64,000 bases of DNA from Euptelea pleiosperma (lineage: Eukaryota; Streptophyta; Magnoliopsida; Ranunculales; Eupteleaceae). The position numbers and the translations under genes were made by a program. Below are positions 9,708-20,625 of this stretch, one piece after another; position 1 is the first letter of the stretch, and each line of letters opens with the position of its first letter. The stretch is taken from NCBI GenBank assembly GCA_035048495.1, contig CM068549.1, forward strand, positions 9,348,000 to 9,411,999, given 5' to 3'. The notes beneath the pieces were generated by a model. It saw only the letters and a list, made by a program, of their open reading frames with translations. It did not search any database and had not been told where the DNA came from.

Positions 9708-11171
9708 ATGCCAACGTCAGATGCATCCGGAGCCTCAGATGTGGTCTCTAGGCCTACCGGCCCCCCAGTTTCAGCACCTACTCCATATGAAAACCCTATG
9801 TTGCAGATCACCACTATCAAGCTGGCTGGAAAAAATTATTTGGAATGGTCTAGGGCTGCCAAGATGTTTATTGGTGGCCGTGGAAGACAAGGATATCTTA
9901 CTGGCCGTCTAGTGGCCCCTAAAGAGGATGACCCCGAGTTTGAGAAATGGGAATTGGGCAATTTGACCGTTATGTCATGGCTTCTTAACTCTATGGAGCC
10001 CCACATCAATCGAGGATTCCTATTTCATAGTACTGCAAAGGAGATCTGGGACTCTGCATCTTAGACCTATTCCCAGCAAAAGAATGTTGCTCGTGTGTAT
10101 CAGTTGCGCCAGAGCATTGCCACTCTTCATCAAGGAGACTTGCCTTTGGCCAAGTATTTTGCTAAGCTTCGTAGCATGTGGGAGGAGCTTGATTATTATC
10201 GAGTTTTTACCCCTGCCTGTACCACAGATGGTAAGGCATATCGCACGTTGGTGGATCAGATCAGCATATATGAGTTCCTTGCTGGCTTGAATGCTGATTT
10301 CGAGTTAGCCCGTGTCCAGTTGCTCAGTAAAGATGATTTACCCTCGCTTAACCAAGTATACGCCTATGTTCAAAGTGAAGAAAGTCGCAGAGATGTCATG
10401 TCTCATCTTCCCAAACATGAAAAGTCTGCCCTGGCTGCAGTTTCATCATCACAGAAACCACCACAGCATCGCCCTAAAGGTCCTCCACCTACTTGTGCTC
10501 ATTGTGGCAAAAAAGGCCACAGTCAAGATAAATGCTGGAGTCTTCATATATGTGAGGGGTGTGGCAAGAAGGGGCATAGTAAAGAAAAATGTTAGAATAT
10601 TGTTGGACGACCCCCGCAGTCGTCCCTGCCATCGTCACGAGCACCTCCCACTGCCCACAGCGTTGCTATGGATACTCCTACAGATCCACCCCCTTCTTCG
10701 GACACACCACCAGTTACTATTTCTCGAGAGGAGCTCGAGAATATACGGCGCTTTATGGCCCACTTGGATGGACCTTCGGCCACTTCTGCATTTGCCCAGT
10801 CAGGTACCATCAGCTCTGCCCATCATGTTTCCGCCTCTACTTCTTCCTCACCCTGGATTATTGATTCGGGGGCTTCAGAGCATATGACGGGTATGTCTAC
10901 CTTATTTTCTTCCTATTCTGTGGATTCTGGGGCTGATAAAGTCCGCATCGCAGATGGCACCCTTTCCTCTGTCTCTGGGAAAGGTCGTGTCATAGCCACA
11001 TCTGAGATTTCTTTATCCTCTGTCCTTCATGTTCCCAAGTTTGATACTAACCTACTTTCTGTTAGCTATCTCACAAAAACCCTGAATTGTTGTGTCACTT
11101 TCTTTCCTTCTCATTGTGTGTTTCGGGACTTGGTCACAAGGAGGATGATTGGCACTGGACGTGAAGTGAAT
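9708..11171 (+). pseudogene. copia gag-protease, two in-frame stops, cut by chromovirus insertion
   Basis: One frame starting at ATG 9708. Its N-terminal part resembles copia gag (UBN2-type; LAGKNYLEWSRAAKMFI). Two CCHC zinc knuckles follow (CAHCGKKGHSQDKC and CEGCGKKGHSKEKC, near 10494-10595), then a protease with the IDSGAS active site (Asp codon 10863-10865). TAG codons at 10062-10064 and 10593-10595 interrupt the frame. The contexts suggest loss of a Gln (CAG) and a Trp (TGG) codon, both single transitions. The frame stops at 11171 at the chromovirus and resumes in phase after its target duplication at 20038. Gag would form the particle shell and protease would process the polyprotein. 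It cannot be translated as one chain now. Confidence 0.85.
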
Positions 11172-12000
11172 TGTCACGCCCCCAAATCCGATATTAGGTC
11201 AATCGACCTTTCTCGTATCTTGAGGCGCGATCTGATCATACAAACGCACAGTTAAACAAAACTGGTATCACGATGCCGCGGAAATACACCGGATAATTTT
11301 TTTTCATTTTGTTTAAACAATTCATAAGACGAAACGCACTACATTGACACATTAATAATGTTAGAGGATGTCTTACTTCAAACAAAATCGTAATATGCCC
11401 ATCCAAAAGAAAGCATTGTATATATATCGTACTCCCAAATATATGTTACTAAACGGTCAAAGGACCTACATAACTCGTGTATCCTTCCACAAGATAGAAG
11501 AATTAAACAAAATATAACATCGTCAAAAGCTTAAGTCTATCAACAAAAATGCTGGAAGCATCAGTCCAACTTCCCCTTATCCTTTCCTGAAAATAAAACA
11601 TTTTAAAACGATGAGCTAGGGCCCAGTAAGTACATTCCTCATGCGTAAAATCCACTTAAATCAGTGACTTTTGTTTATTTTAAAACAAATACAATTTGCA
11701 AATGTATTTCACATGTAATTCGATAAAACTCAACTCTCCATCAATTACTTACGTATAACTTCGAATACAATGAAGTCTTTTCATATAATAGTCAACCTTT
11801 CTCTTATCGGAATACCCGTGACCATTTCTATAAAGTCAAACTATCAATTCTGATGTATTTCGTACTAACATTCCATCGGTCCTAGTGTACGATGTCAACA
11901 CTTCTAGTCCACAAGTAAACTCCCTAATGTGCACACTAATTATTTCATTAGGTATCCTCTCTTCGGATTCCCTAATTTTCTTTTAGGTATAAATACCCGA

Positions 12001-12135
12001 GGGGTCTCATGAATGAGACAACGCCTCTTCTTTAGGAGACTGGAACCCCAAGGGGTCTTAAGGAAATAAGACAACGCCTGATGCTTTAGGGGACTAAAAC
12101 CCCAAGGGGTCTCGAAGAAATGAGACAACGCCTGA
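12001..12135. repeat. 51-54-bp tandem repeat in chromovirus LTR (3 units)
   Basis: Units begin GGGGTCTC or GGGGTCTT at 12001, 12052 and 12106, and each contains GAGACAACGCCT or a close variant. The same array lies at about 18759-18893 in the other LTR. Confidence 0.85.
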
Positions 12136-12610
12136 TTCCAACTAATCTGATATTCCACATTCCCAATCACGTTCTTATTCATGTCATCAATCGTATTTAT
12201 ATGCATAAAATAATAATGTTTGTAGAAACATCTTTACATGCATAGCATTCCTATTTTTGCATTTTGAAACTAAAAATAAGAACATTTAAGCCCTATTAAT
12301 ATCTTAGAAAACGAATACATAAAACGGATGAAAAACGCATATATCTCATTTTAAATGAATTTGAGCATGACTTCATCCAACTAAATAGATTACACATGTC
12401 CTCATCTATCATAATTTCATGTTTTTAAGATTACAAGAAACTATCAATGCATTTACACATTTTATGTGGAAAATACAAGAATTGGGATTTTTCCTTGCTA
12501 AAATTTAACAGATAACAAGAATAGCATTTTCAGACATTTTCTCCAAAAATAATAGAATTTTCTAGAATTTTTCTACAATATTCTGTGAATTTTCTACTAT
12601 TTCAAAAAAA

Positions 12611-12735
12611 ATAAAAATAAAAATAATATTTATAAATAAATAAATAATTAATTAATTAATCAATTAAATAAATAAATAATTAATTAAATAAATAATAATT
12701 AATTAAATAAATAAATAATTAATTAAATAAATAAA
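12611..12735. repeat. AAATAATTAATT-type simple repeat
   Basis: About 125 bp composed almost only of AATAAATA and AATTAATT words. The counterpart at about 19371-19482 is slightly shorter, so this tract changed length after insertion. Confidence 0.85.
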
Positions 12736-13285
12736 GGCATAAAATAAATAACTATGTACTTACAGTGAATACGCTAGAATCCCAAAATCTTTGAACCTCG
12801 TACGATGTGAATCTCGAGGTAGCGCGTATCTCGAGGCAGTAGGCCCCACAAAAAAAAACTTTTCAAAGGACCTCCTGAATATTTTCAAGAATTCCTGGGA
12901 ATTTTCTAGAATTTCTTCTAGTTGAGGGACTTTTTTGCAAATATTCTTACCTCAGGGGTTAGAATGCAAATACCCAAATTGATGTAATTTTCTCAAGGCA
13001 TGGCTTTGTATTTATAGAGGTTGAGAACTCAGAACTTTTTATTTTTAACCGATGTGGGACTATAATTTTGAAAATTGTCTTTTTTTTCTTTTTTTTTTTG
13101 AATTTTAATAAAAACTTAAAATGTTGCCCAGAACTAAACACAATAACTTTTGACTCGCACGTCCGATTTGGACAAACTTGATACCGATAGAAAGCTATTG
13201 TTGAGACCTTTAAAATGGCATACATATAATGTTCAAAGTATTATAAAAAGTCTACTATAATATTGCTAGAAATAGGGTCATTACA

Positions 13286-13300
13286 TCCCACCCTCCTTAT
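13286..13300 (-). other. chromovirus polypurine tract
   Basis: On the minus strand ATAAGGAGGGTGGGA lies directly before the LTR start TGTAATG. It primes plus-strand DNA synthesis. Confidence 0.85.
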
Positions 13301-13330
13301 AAGGAATTTCGTCCTCGAAATTAGACATGC

Positions 13331-16300
13331 CTAATCCGAGAACAAATGTGGATACTTCTCTCTGACGTCAGCCTCCAATTCTCAAGAGGCATCCTCAATG
13401 TTGTGGTGTTGCCACAACACCTTCACTAAGGGGATCACTTTAGTGCGCAACACTTGTTCTTTCGTGGCAAGGATACAGACATGTTGCTCAACATATGAAA
13501 CATCCTCTCGGAGCTCTAAAGACTTCCAATCAAGCACGTGAGATGGATCCGGCTCATACTTGCGAAGCATCGAGACATGGAAGACGTCGTGAACTCCGGC
13601 CAACTGAGTAGGCAAAGCTAAGCGATAGGCAACCTCACCAATCCTATCAAGAACCAAGAAAGGTCCAATGAACCTCGGTGCTAGCTTCCCTTTCTTGCCG
13701 AACCTCATCACTCCTCTGACTGGCGATACCTTCAAGAAGACATGGTCGCCGATGGAGAACTCAAGCTTACGGCGATGCAGATTAGCATAAGACTTTTGCC
13801 GACTCTGCGCCGCAAGGAGACGTTCTCGAATGATCCCGATCTTCTCAGTGGTCTCCTGCACCACCTCAGGACCAAGCAAGCTTCTCTCTCCGACTTCTGC
13901 CCAACACACTGGAGATCTACAAGGCCTTCCGTACAGAGCCTCATAGGGTGCCATGCCAATGCTCGACTGATGGCTATTATTGTATGCGAACTCCACAAGC
14001 GGCAAGTGATCCTCCCAACTGCCCTTAAAGTCCATTATACAAGCTCTGAGTAAATCTTCTAAGATTTGATTCACTCGCTCTGTTTGCCCGTCTGTTTGAG
14101 GGTGAAAAGCTAAACTAAAATTCAACTTTGTCCCGAAGGCACTCTGAAAACTCTTCCAGAACTTTGAGGTGAACTTCGGATCTCTATCAGACACAATGGA
14201 GACTGGGATACCTTGTAGTTTGACAATCTCTTTGACGTACAATCTGCTCAGATCATCGACACTGTGAGTAGCTCTGACAGCCAAGAAATGAGCAGACTTC
14301 GTCAATCTGTCCACGATTACCCAAATGGAGTCATGGTTCTGACGAGTCTTAGGTAGACCCATCATAAAATCCATTGACACATTATCCCACTTCCACTCTG
14401 GGATAGGTAGAGGCTGCAGGGTGCCTCTTGGTTTCTGATGCTCTACCTTGATCTGCTGACATGTTAGGCATCTCGACACATATTGAGCAATCTCCCTCTT
14501 CATGTTATTCCACCAAAACTGCCTACGTAAGTCTTGGTACATCTTAGAGCTGCCTGGATGTATTGTGTAACGAGTACAGTGAGCCTCATCGAGAATCTCC
14601 CGTTTCAGGTCATCATTGTCTTCAGGTACCCATAACCTCTCACGGTACCTTAGACTGCCATCTGAGTGTAAAGTCCACTCCTCCTTCGAGATAGTATGGC
14701 GGACGGCATCAGACCCTCCCTTCCCATGCTGTGCCTCTATAATCCTTCTAATCAAAGAGGGTTCGACCACCAAGTGTGAGACAAGGATCTTGGGGTACTG
14801 TGTCAAAATCTGAGGTTCACGGTCCCCCTCAACATCCGGCCATTCTACCTCCTGGCCCAAAAGGCAAAATATAGTCCCACTCTGTTTTCGGCTTAGTGCA
14901 TCTGCCACAACATTGGCCTTGCCTGGGCGGTACTGGAGAGTGATGTCATAGTCCTTCAGGAACTCCATCCATCGTCTCTGCCTCATGTTCAGCTCCCTTT
15001 GAGTGAAAATGTATTTCAAGCTCTTGTGATCAGAATAAAGCTTGAACTTCTCGCCGTAGAGGTAATGACGCCAAATCTTGAGCGCAAAGACAACTGCTGC
15101 AAGCTCAAGGTCGTGGGTAGGGTAATTCTGCTCATGAATCTTCAACTGTCTCGAAGCATAAGCGATCACCTTCCCATTCTGCATCAAGACACAACCTAGT
15201 CCCTTCAATGATGCATCACTGTAAATGACAAAGCCCCCCTCATCAGACGGAATTGTCAGAACAGGTGAAGTAGTTAGACGAGTCTTCAGCTCTTCAAAGG
15301 TAGAAGAACACTTCTCGTCCCACTCGAACTTTACACCCTTCCGTGTGAGGCGTGTCATCGGGGTAGCAATGCTGGAGAATCCATCAATGAACCTCCGATA
15401 GTAGCCCGCCAAACCCAGGAAACTCCGAATTTCAGTAACACTGCTCGGCGGCTCCTAGTTCAACACTGCTTCAACCTTCGACGGATCAACTGAGATTCCC
15501 TCCCCGGAAATAACATGACCCAAGAACTTTACATCTTCTTGCCAGAATTCACATTTACTGAACTTGGCATAGAGTCGATGATCTCTCAACGTCTGTAGGG
15601 CTAGTCGCAGATGCTGCTCATGCTGTTCTTGAGTCCGTGAGTAGATCAGGATATCATCAATAAAAACGATGATGAACTGATCGAGGTACAATCGGAAGAT
15701 CCGGTTCATTAGATCCATGAATGCAGTTGGAGCATTCGTCAATCCGAATGGCATGACTAGAAATTCATAATGGCCATACCGTGTCTAAAATGCTGTCTTC
15801 GAGATATCCTCATCTTTCACTCTGAGCTGATGATACCCAGACCTCAAGTTTATCTTCGAAAAGTAATGGGCTCCCCTCAACTGGTCAAACAGATCATCAA
15901 TCCGCGGCAAAGGGTATTTATTCTTCACCGTGACCTTGTTGATTTGTCTGTAGTCGATGCACATCCTCAGGGAACCGTCTTTCTTCTTCACGAACAGGAC
16001 CGGAGCGCCCCAAGGGGAGACACTTGGTCTTATGAAGCCCTTAGTTCCTAAGTCTTCCACCTGAACCTTCAGTTCCTTGAGCTCTGCAGGTGCCATTCTG
16101 TATGGCGCCTTAGAAATAGGTGAAGTCCTTGGCATAAGCTCAATGGAAAACTCAACTTTTCTCTTTGGAGGCAATCCTGGTAGTTCCTCTGGAAAGATAT
16201 CCTTGAACTCACTAACTATAGGAATCTGCTCCATTTGTACCCTCTTGCTCTCTTCCCCCTCTAGAAAGGCAAGGAAACTAGTACAATCGGCCCGACGTTT

Positions 16301-17710
16301 CTTATAAACACGTAAGGCCGATACTACTGATGCATGGGGTGATAATTTTGCACCCACAAACTGAAAAAGAGACTGTCCCGGTATCTGGAACGTCACCCTC
16401 TTCGCATAACAATCCACTATTGCATGATATGCTGACAGCCAGTCCATCCCAAGAATAACGTCAAAATCCGTCATCTCTAATAGGATCAAGTCAACAATCA
16501 AATCATGATCTCCTATCCGAATCAAACAATTCTTACACATTTGATCTACAATACAGTTCCCTCCTAGAGGTGTAGATACAGTAAGCGTAAAATCTAATGA
16601 CTCGAATTCAAAGCCTAAAGCATATGCAAATGTAATAGATACAAAAGAATGGGTAGAACCCGAATCAATCAACACTTTAGCATACAAGTGTGAGATCAGA
16701 AGAGTACCTTCTACCACATTCTTGGATGCACTCGCATCCTGCCGTGTAATGGCAAAGACTCGCCCCGGTATATTTGGCCTCTGAGTATTGCCCGCAGGCT
16801 TCTGATATGGTGCACGAGGGCAGTGCCTCTCTAAGTGTCCTACACCATTGCAGTTGTAACAACGCCTATCTGCTCGCACAATCTGATTAGGAGGGGCGGA
16901 GTTGATCGGGTGTGCAGCAATGGTAGGAACAGATAACTTCAGCTTCTTAGCTGAATCCGAATATCTCTGGGGAGCAGTAGGTGCAACTCGACCCTTTCCC
17001 TTAGGATCTGTACGATCCTTCAGGAAATCGCTGGTATCCTTCTCCAGCGCCAATGCCATCTCTACGGTGGTGGCATATACATGAATCAACTGACCCACAA
17101 TCTTCCTCCTAATTCCAGACTTGAGGCCCGCCTGAAATCTCTTCGCCTTTCTCTCCTCTGTCGAGATGATGTGTGGTGCATAAGCTGCCAAACGATCAAA
17201 CTGGGTCACATACTGTGCCACAGTCATGGAACCCTGCTCAAGGGCCAAGAAGTCTGCCTCGAGCTGATCTCGGACAGAAAAGGGGAAGTACTTCTCCAGA
17301 AATAGTCCCCTAAACTCTTCCCATGTGAGGACCACATCATCTCTCACGGAACGCACCATGTCCCACCAAGTCATAGCATTGCCCTTCAACATAAAGGTGG
17401 CCAACTCCACCTTACGGTCCTCAGGGCATCTCATAGCCCGAAAAATCCTATCTACCTCACGTAACCACCCCTCGGCTTCCATTGGTTCAGGAAGACCTCT
17501 GAACTCCGGCGCTCGTAGTCGTTGGAACTCTCGCAAACTATCATCCGGATGAGCACGAGCTGGCTCGGGATGAACCTCCTGAACATGCCGGTCCAAGGCA
17601 GCAGTGATATGACCCAAAGCCGTGTAAACGCCGGCTAACTGAGCCTCCGCACCTATCTCTGGAGTAGGCGTACGTGAGGTATTCTTACCTCTGCCTCTTC
17701 CACTTCTCAT
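13331..17710 (-). pseudogene. chromovirus gag-pol polyprotein, inactivated
   Basis: One minus-strand frame from ATG 17710 to the family stop at 13331-13333. Order: gag domain; CCHC knuckle [14 protein letters not shown] (residues 284-297); protease DSG (349-351); reverse transcriptase with FIDD (Asp-Asp 685-686); RNase H; integrase with zinc-finger and DDE core ([16 protein letters not shown]); GPF motif; and a chromodomain-like tail. It is broken by TAG at residue 642 (15785-15787), TAG at 752 (15455-15457, where family members have Trp) and TGA at 1443 (13382-13384, the conserved chromodomain Trp). The first catalytic Asp of RT, in the [11 protein letters not shown] motif, is Asn at residue 621 (15848-15850). 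Apart from these changes the frame is intact over 4.4 kb, so inactivation is fairly recent. Confidence 0.92.
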
Positions 17711-17914
17711 TGCCTTTATAACAAAAGGACGAGTTAGGGACGCGCACAATAAATAGTTTTAAAAATAACAAGGAATCATATTATGATGTTCTTTATCTTG
17801 TTAGTTCTTCATTCGTAAGGTTGTATTATGATCTTAATTAATATATATGATTTGATGAAAATGTATTATTCAATTTGGCTAAGGTACTATGTTTCCGAGG
17901 ACTTGTAACTTAAA
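17711..17914 (-). other. chromovirus leader between primer site and gag
   Basis: About 200 bp of untranslated sequence, AT-rich, with no gene. Confidence 0.6.
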
Positions 17915-17926
17915 GCTCTGATACCA
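17915..17926 (-). other. primer-binding site, initiator tRNA-Met (chromovirus)
   Basis: GCTCTGATACCA on the plus strand is TGGTATCAGAGC on the element strand, separated from the LTR end by 3 nt (GCT). Confidence 0.93.
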
Positions 17927-17929
17927 AGC

Positions 17930-20032
17930 TGTCACGCCCCCAAATCCGATATTAGGTCATATCGACCTTTCTCATATCTTGAGGCACGATCTGATCATAC
18001 AAACGCACAGTTAAACAAAACTGGTATCACGATGCAGCGGAAATACACTGGATAATTTTTTTTCATTTTGTTTAAACAATTCATAAGACGAAATGCACTA
18101 CATTGACACATTAATAATGTTAGAGGATGTCTTACTTCAAACAAAATCGTAATATGCCCATCCAAAAGAAAACATTGTATATATATCGTACTCCCAAATA
18201 CATGTTACTAAACGATCAAAGGACCTACATAACTCGTGTATCCTTCCACAAGATAGAAGAATTAAACAAAATATAACATCGTCAAAAGCTTAAGTCTATC
18301 AATAGAAATGCTGGAAGCATCAGTCCAACTTCCCCTTATCCTTTCCTGAAAACAAAACATTTTAAAATGATGAGCTAGGGCCCAGTAAGTACATTCCTCA
18401 TGCGTAAAATCTACTTAAATCAGTGACTTTTGTTTATTTTAAAACAAATACAATTTGCAAATGTATTTTACATGTAATTCGATAAAACTCAACTCTCCAT
18501 CAATTACTTACGTATAACTTCGAATACAATGAAGTCTTTTCATATAATAGTCAACCTTTCTCTTATCGGAATACCCGTGACCATTTCTATAAAGTCAAAC
18601 TATCAATTCTGATGTATTTCGTACCAACATTCCATCGGTCCTAGTGTACGATGTCAACACTTCTAGTCCACAAGTAAACTCCCTAATGTGCACACTAATT
18701 ATTTCATTAGGTATCCTCTCTCCGGATTCCCTAATTTTCTTTTAGGTATAAATACCCGAGGGGTCTCATGAATGAGACAACGCCTCTTCTTTAGGAGACT
18801 GGAACCCCAAGGGGTCTTAAGGAAATAAGACAACGCCTGATGCTTTAGGGGACTAAAACCCCAAGGGGTCTCGAAGAAATGAGACAACGCCTGATTCCAA
18901 CTAATCTGATATTCCACATTCCCAATCACGTTCTTATTCATGTCATCAATCGTATTTATATGCATAAAATAATAATGTTTGTAGAAACATCTTTACATGC
19001 ATAGCATTCCTATTTTTGCATTTTAAAACTAAAAATAAGAATATTTAAGCCCTATTAATATCTTAGAAAATGAATAAATAAAACGGATGAAAAACGCATA
19101 TATCTCATTTTAAATGAATTTGAGCATGACTTCATCCAACTAAATAGATTACACATGTCCTCATCTATCATAATTTCATGTTTTTAAGATTACAAGAAAT
19201 TATCAATGCATTTACACATTTTATGTGGAAAATACAAGAATTGGGATTTTTCATCACTAAAATTTAACAGATAACAAGAATAGCATTTTCAGACATTTTC
19301 CCCAAAAATAATAGAATTTTCTAGAATTTTTCTACAATATTCTGTGAATTTTCTACTATTTCAAAAAAAATAAAAATAAAAATAATATTTATAAATAAAT
19401 AAATAATTAATTAATTAATCAATTAAATAATTAAATAAATAATAATTAATTAAATAAATAAATAATTAATTAAATAAATAAAGGCATAAAATAAATAACT
19501 ATGTACTTACAGTGAATACGCTAGAATCCCAAAATCTTTGAACCTCGTATGATGCGAATCTCGAGGTAGCACATATCTCGAGGCAGTAGGCCCCACAAAA
19601 AAAAACTTTTCAAAGGACCTCTTGAATATTTTCAGGAATTCCTGGGAATTTTCTAGAATTTCTTCTAGTTGAGGGACTTTTTTGCAAATATTCTTACCTC
19701 AGGGGTTAGAATGCAAATACCCAAATTGATGTAATTTTCTCAAGGCATGGCCTTGTATTTATAGAGGTTGAGAACTCAGAACTTTTTATTTTTAACCGAT
19801 GTGGGACTTTAATTTTGAAAATTGTCTTTTTTTTTCTTTTTTTTTTGAATTTTAATAAAAACTTAAAATGTTGCCCAGAACTAAACACAATAACTTTTGA
19901 CTCGCACGTCCGATTTGGACGACCTTGATACCGATAGAAAGCTATTGTTGAGACCTTTAAAATGGCATACATATAATATTCAAAGTATTATAAAAAGTCT
20001 ATTATAATATTGCTAGAAATAGGGTCATTACA
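17930..20032 (-). repeat. chromovirus 5' LTR (right copy)
   Basis: 2103 bp. This is the promoter-bearing LTR for the minus-strand element. It carries the same tandem repeat (about 18759-18893) and AT repeat as the left LTR, with about 2-3% divergence in the part compared by eye. Confidence 0.93.
19755..19764 (-). promoter_or_regulatory. putative TATA box of the chromovirus
   Basis: GTATTTATAG on the plus strand reads CTATAAATAC on the element strand, a canonical plant TATA box conserved in both LTRs. Transcription would start about 25-35 bp to the left and run leftward through gag-pol. Confidence 0.6.
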
Positions 20033-20037
20033 TGAAT

Positions 20038-20625
20038 GGTCTCTATCTCCTAGATGCGTCTCCCACAGTTCCAGCAGCGTTGGAGTCTCGTAGTCATAAT
20101 AATAGTTTCAATAAGGAGCAGCTACTGTCTTGGCATGCTCGTCTTGGTCATGTGTCTTTTCCATATTTACGTCTCTTATTTCCTGCATTGTTTCAGTTTG
20201 TATCGCTGTCCGAACTTCATTGTGAAGTGTGTGCTCTGTCCAAGCACACTCGTTCTGTTTTCCCACCACGGGGTAATAAAAGCAATGCTATTTTTGATTT
20301 GATTCATTCTGATGTTTGGGGCCCGTCCCCGGTTACTTCCATTTTTGGTTATCGCTACTTTGTCTCGTTTGTGGATCATTTCTCTAGGTGCACATGGATA
20401 TTTGTTATGAAATCTAAAGATGAAGTGTTTTCTATCTTCCAGAACTTCTACAAACTAATCCTTACCCAGTTTGGAAAGTGTATAAAAGTTCTCCGATCTG
20501 ATCAAGGGGGGGAGTACATGTATGGGGGGTTAAAGTTGTACTTGGCAGAGCATGGTATTGAGCATCAAAATTCATGTGTGTTCACCCCGCAACAAAATGG
20601 GGTGGCCGAAAGAAAAAATCGACAT
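20038..20625 (+). pseudogene. copia integrase fragment
   Basis: 196 codons that resume the copia frame after the chromovirus. It begins GLYLLD and has the zinc-binding HARLGH and HCEVC pairs (gag-pre-integrase region). The integrase core follows with all three acidic landmarks: SDVWGP, RSDQGGEY and GVAERKNRH. It is cut straight after that last motif by the Athila LTR at 20626. The integrase C-terminus and the whole reverse transcriptase are missing from the window. Confidence 0.9.

Larger units (their letters stand above)
11172..13285 (-). repeat. chromovirus 3' LTR (left copy)
   Basis: 2114 bp, paired with 17930-20032. Contains a three-unit tandem repeat (12001-12135), an AT-rich simple repeat (12611-12735), and on the minus strand a CTATAAATAC box (13009-13018). 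Open frames inside it are repeated in the other LTR and look non-coding. Confidence 0.93.
11172..20032 (-). mobile_element. Ty3/gypsy chromovirus (Tekay/Del type), full length but inactivated
   Basis: An 8.86-kb element on the minus strand with two LTRs (11172-13285 and 17930-20032), flanked by tgaat (11167-11171 and 20033-20037). Read on its own strand it starts TGTAATGACCC and ends GGGGGCGTGACA, followed by GCT and an iMet primer site. The single gag-pol frame, the GPY/F-type integrase C-terminus, the chromodomain-like tail and the purine tract after a RGR(N)-type coding end indicate the Tekay/Del lineage. The LTRs differ by about 2-3% over the first 500 bp by eye, mostly transitions. It is inserted in the copia element between protease and integrase. 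Nonsense codons and a changed catalytic residue make it non-functional. Confidence 0.92.

Noticed and set aside
9278..9912. Overlapping open frames in the copia leader
   Set aside because: They overlap in conflicting phases, show no family motifs, and one runs into gag in the wrong frame.
13382..15412. Separate chromovirus genes (three independent frames)
   Set aside because: All three frames on the minus strand are in the same phase and are separated only by single stop codons, so they are one broken gag-pol.
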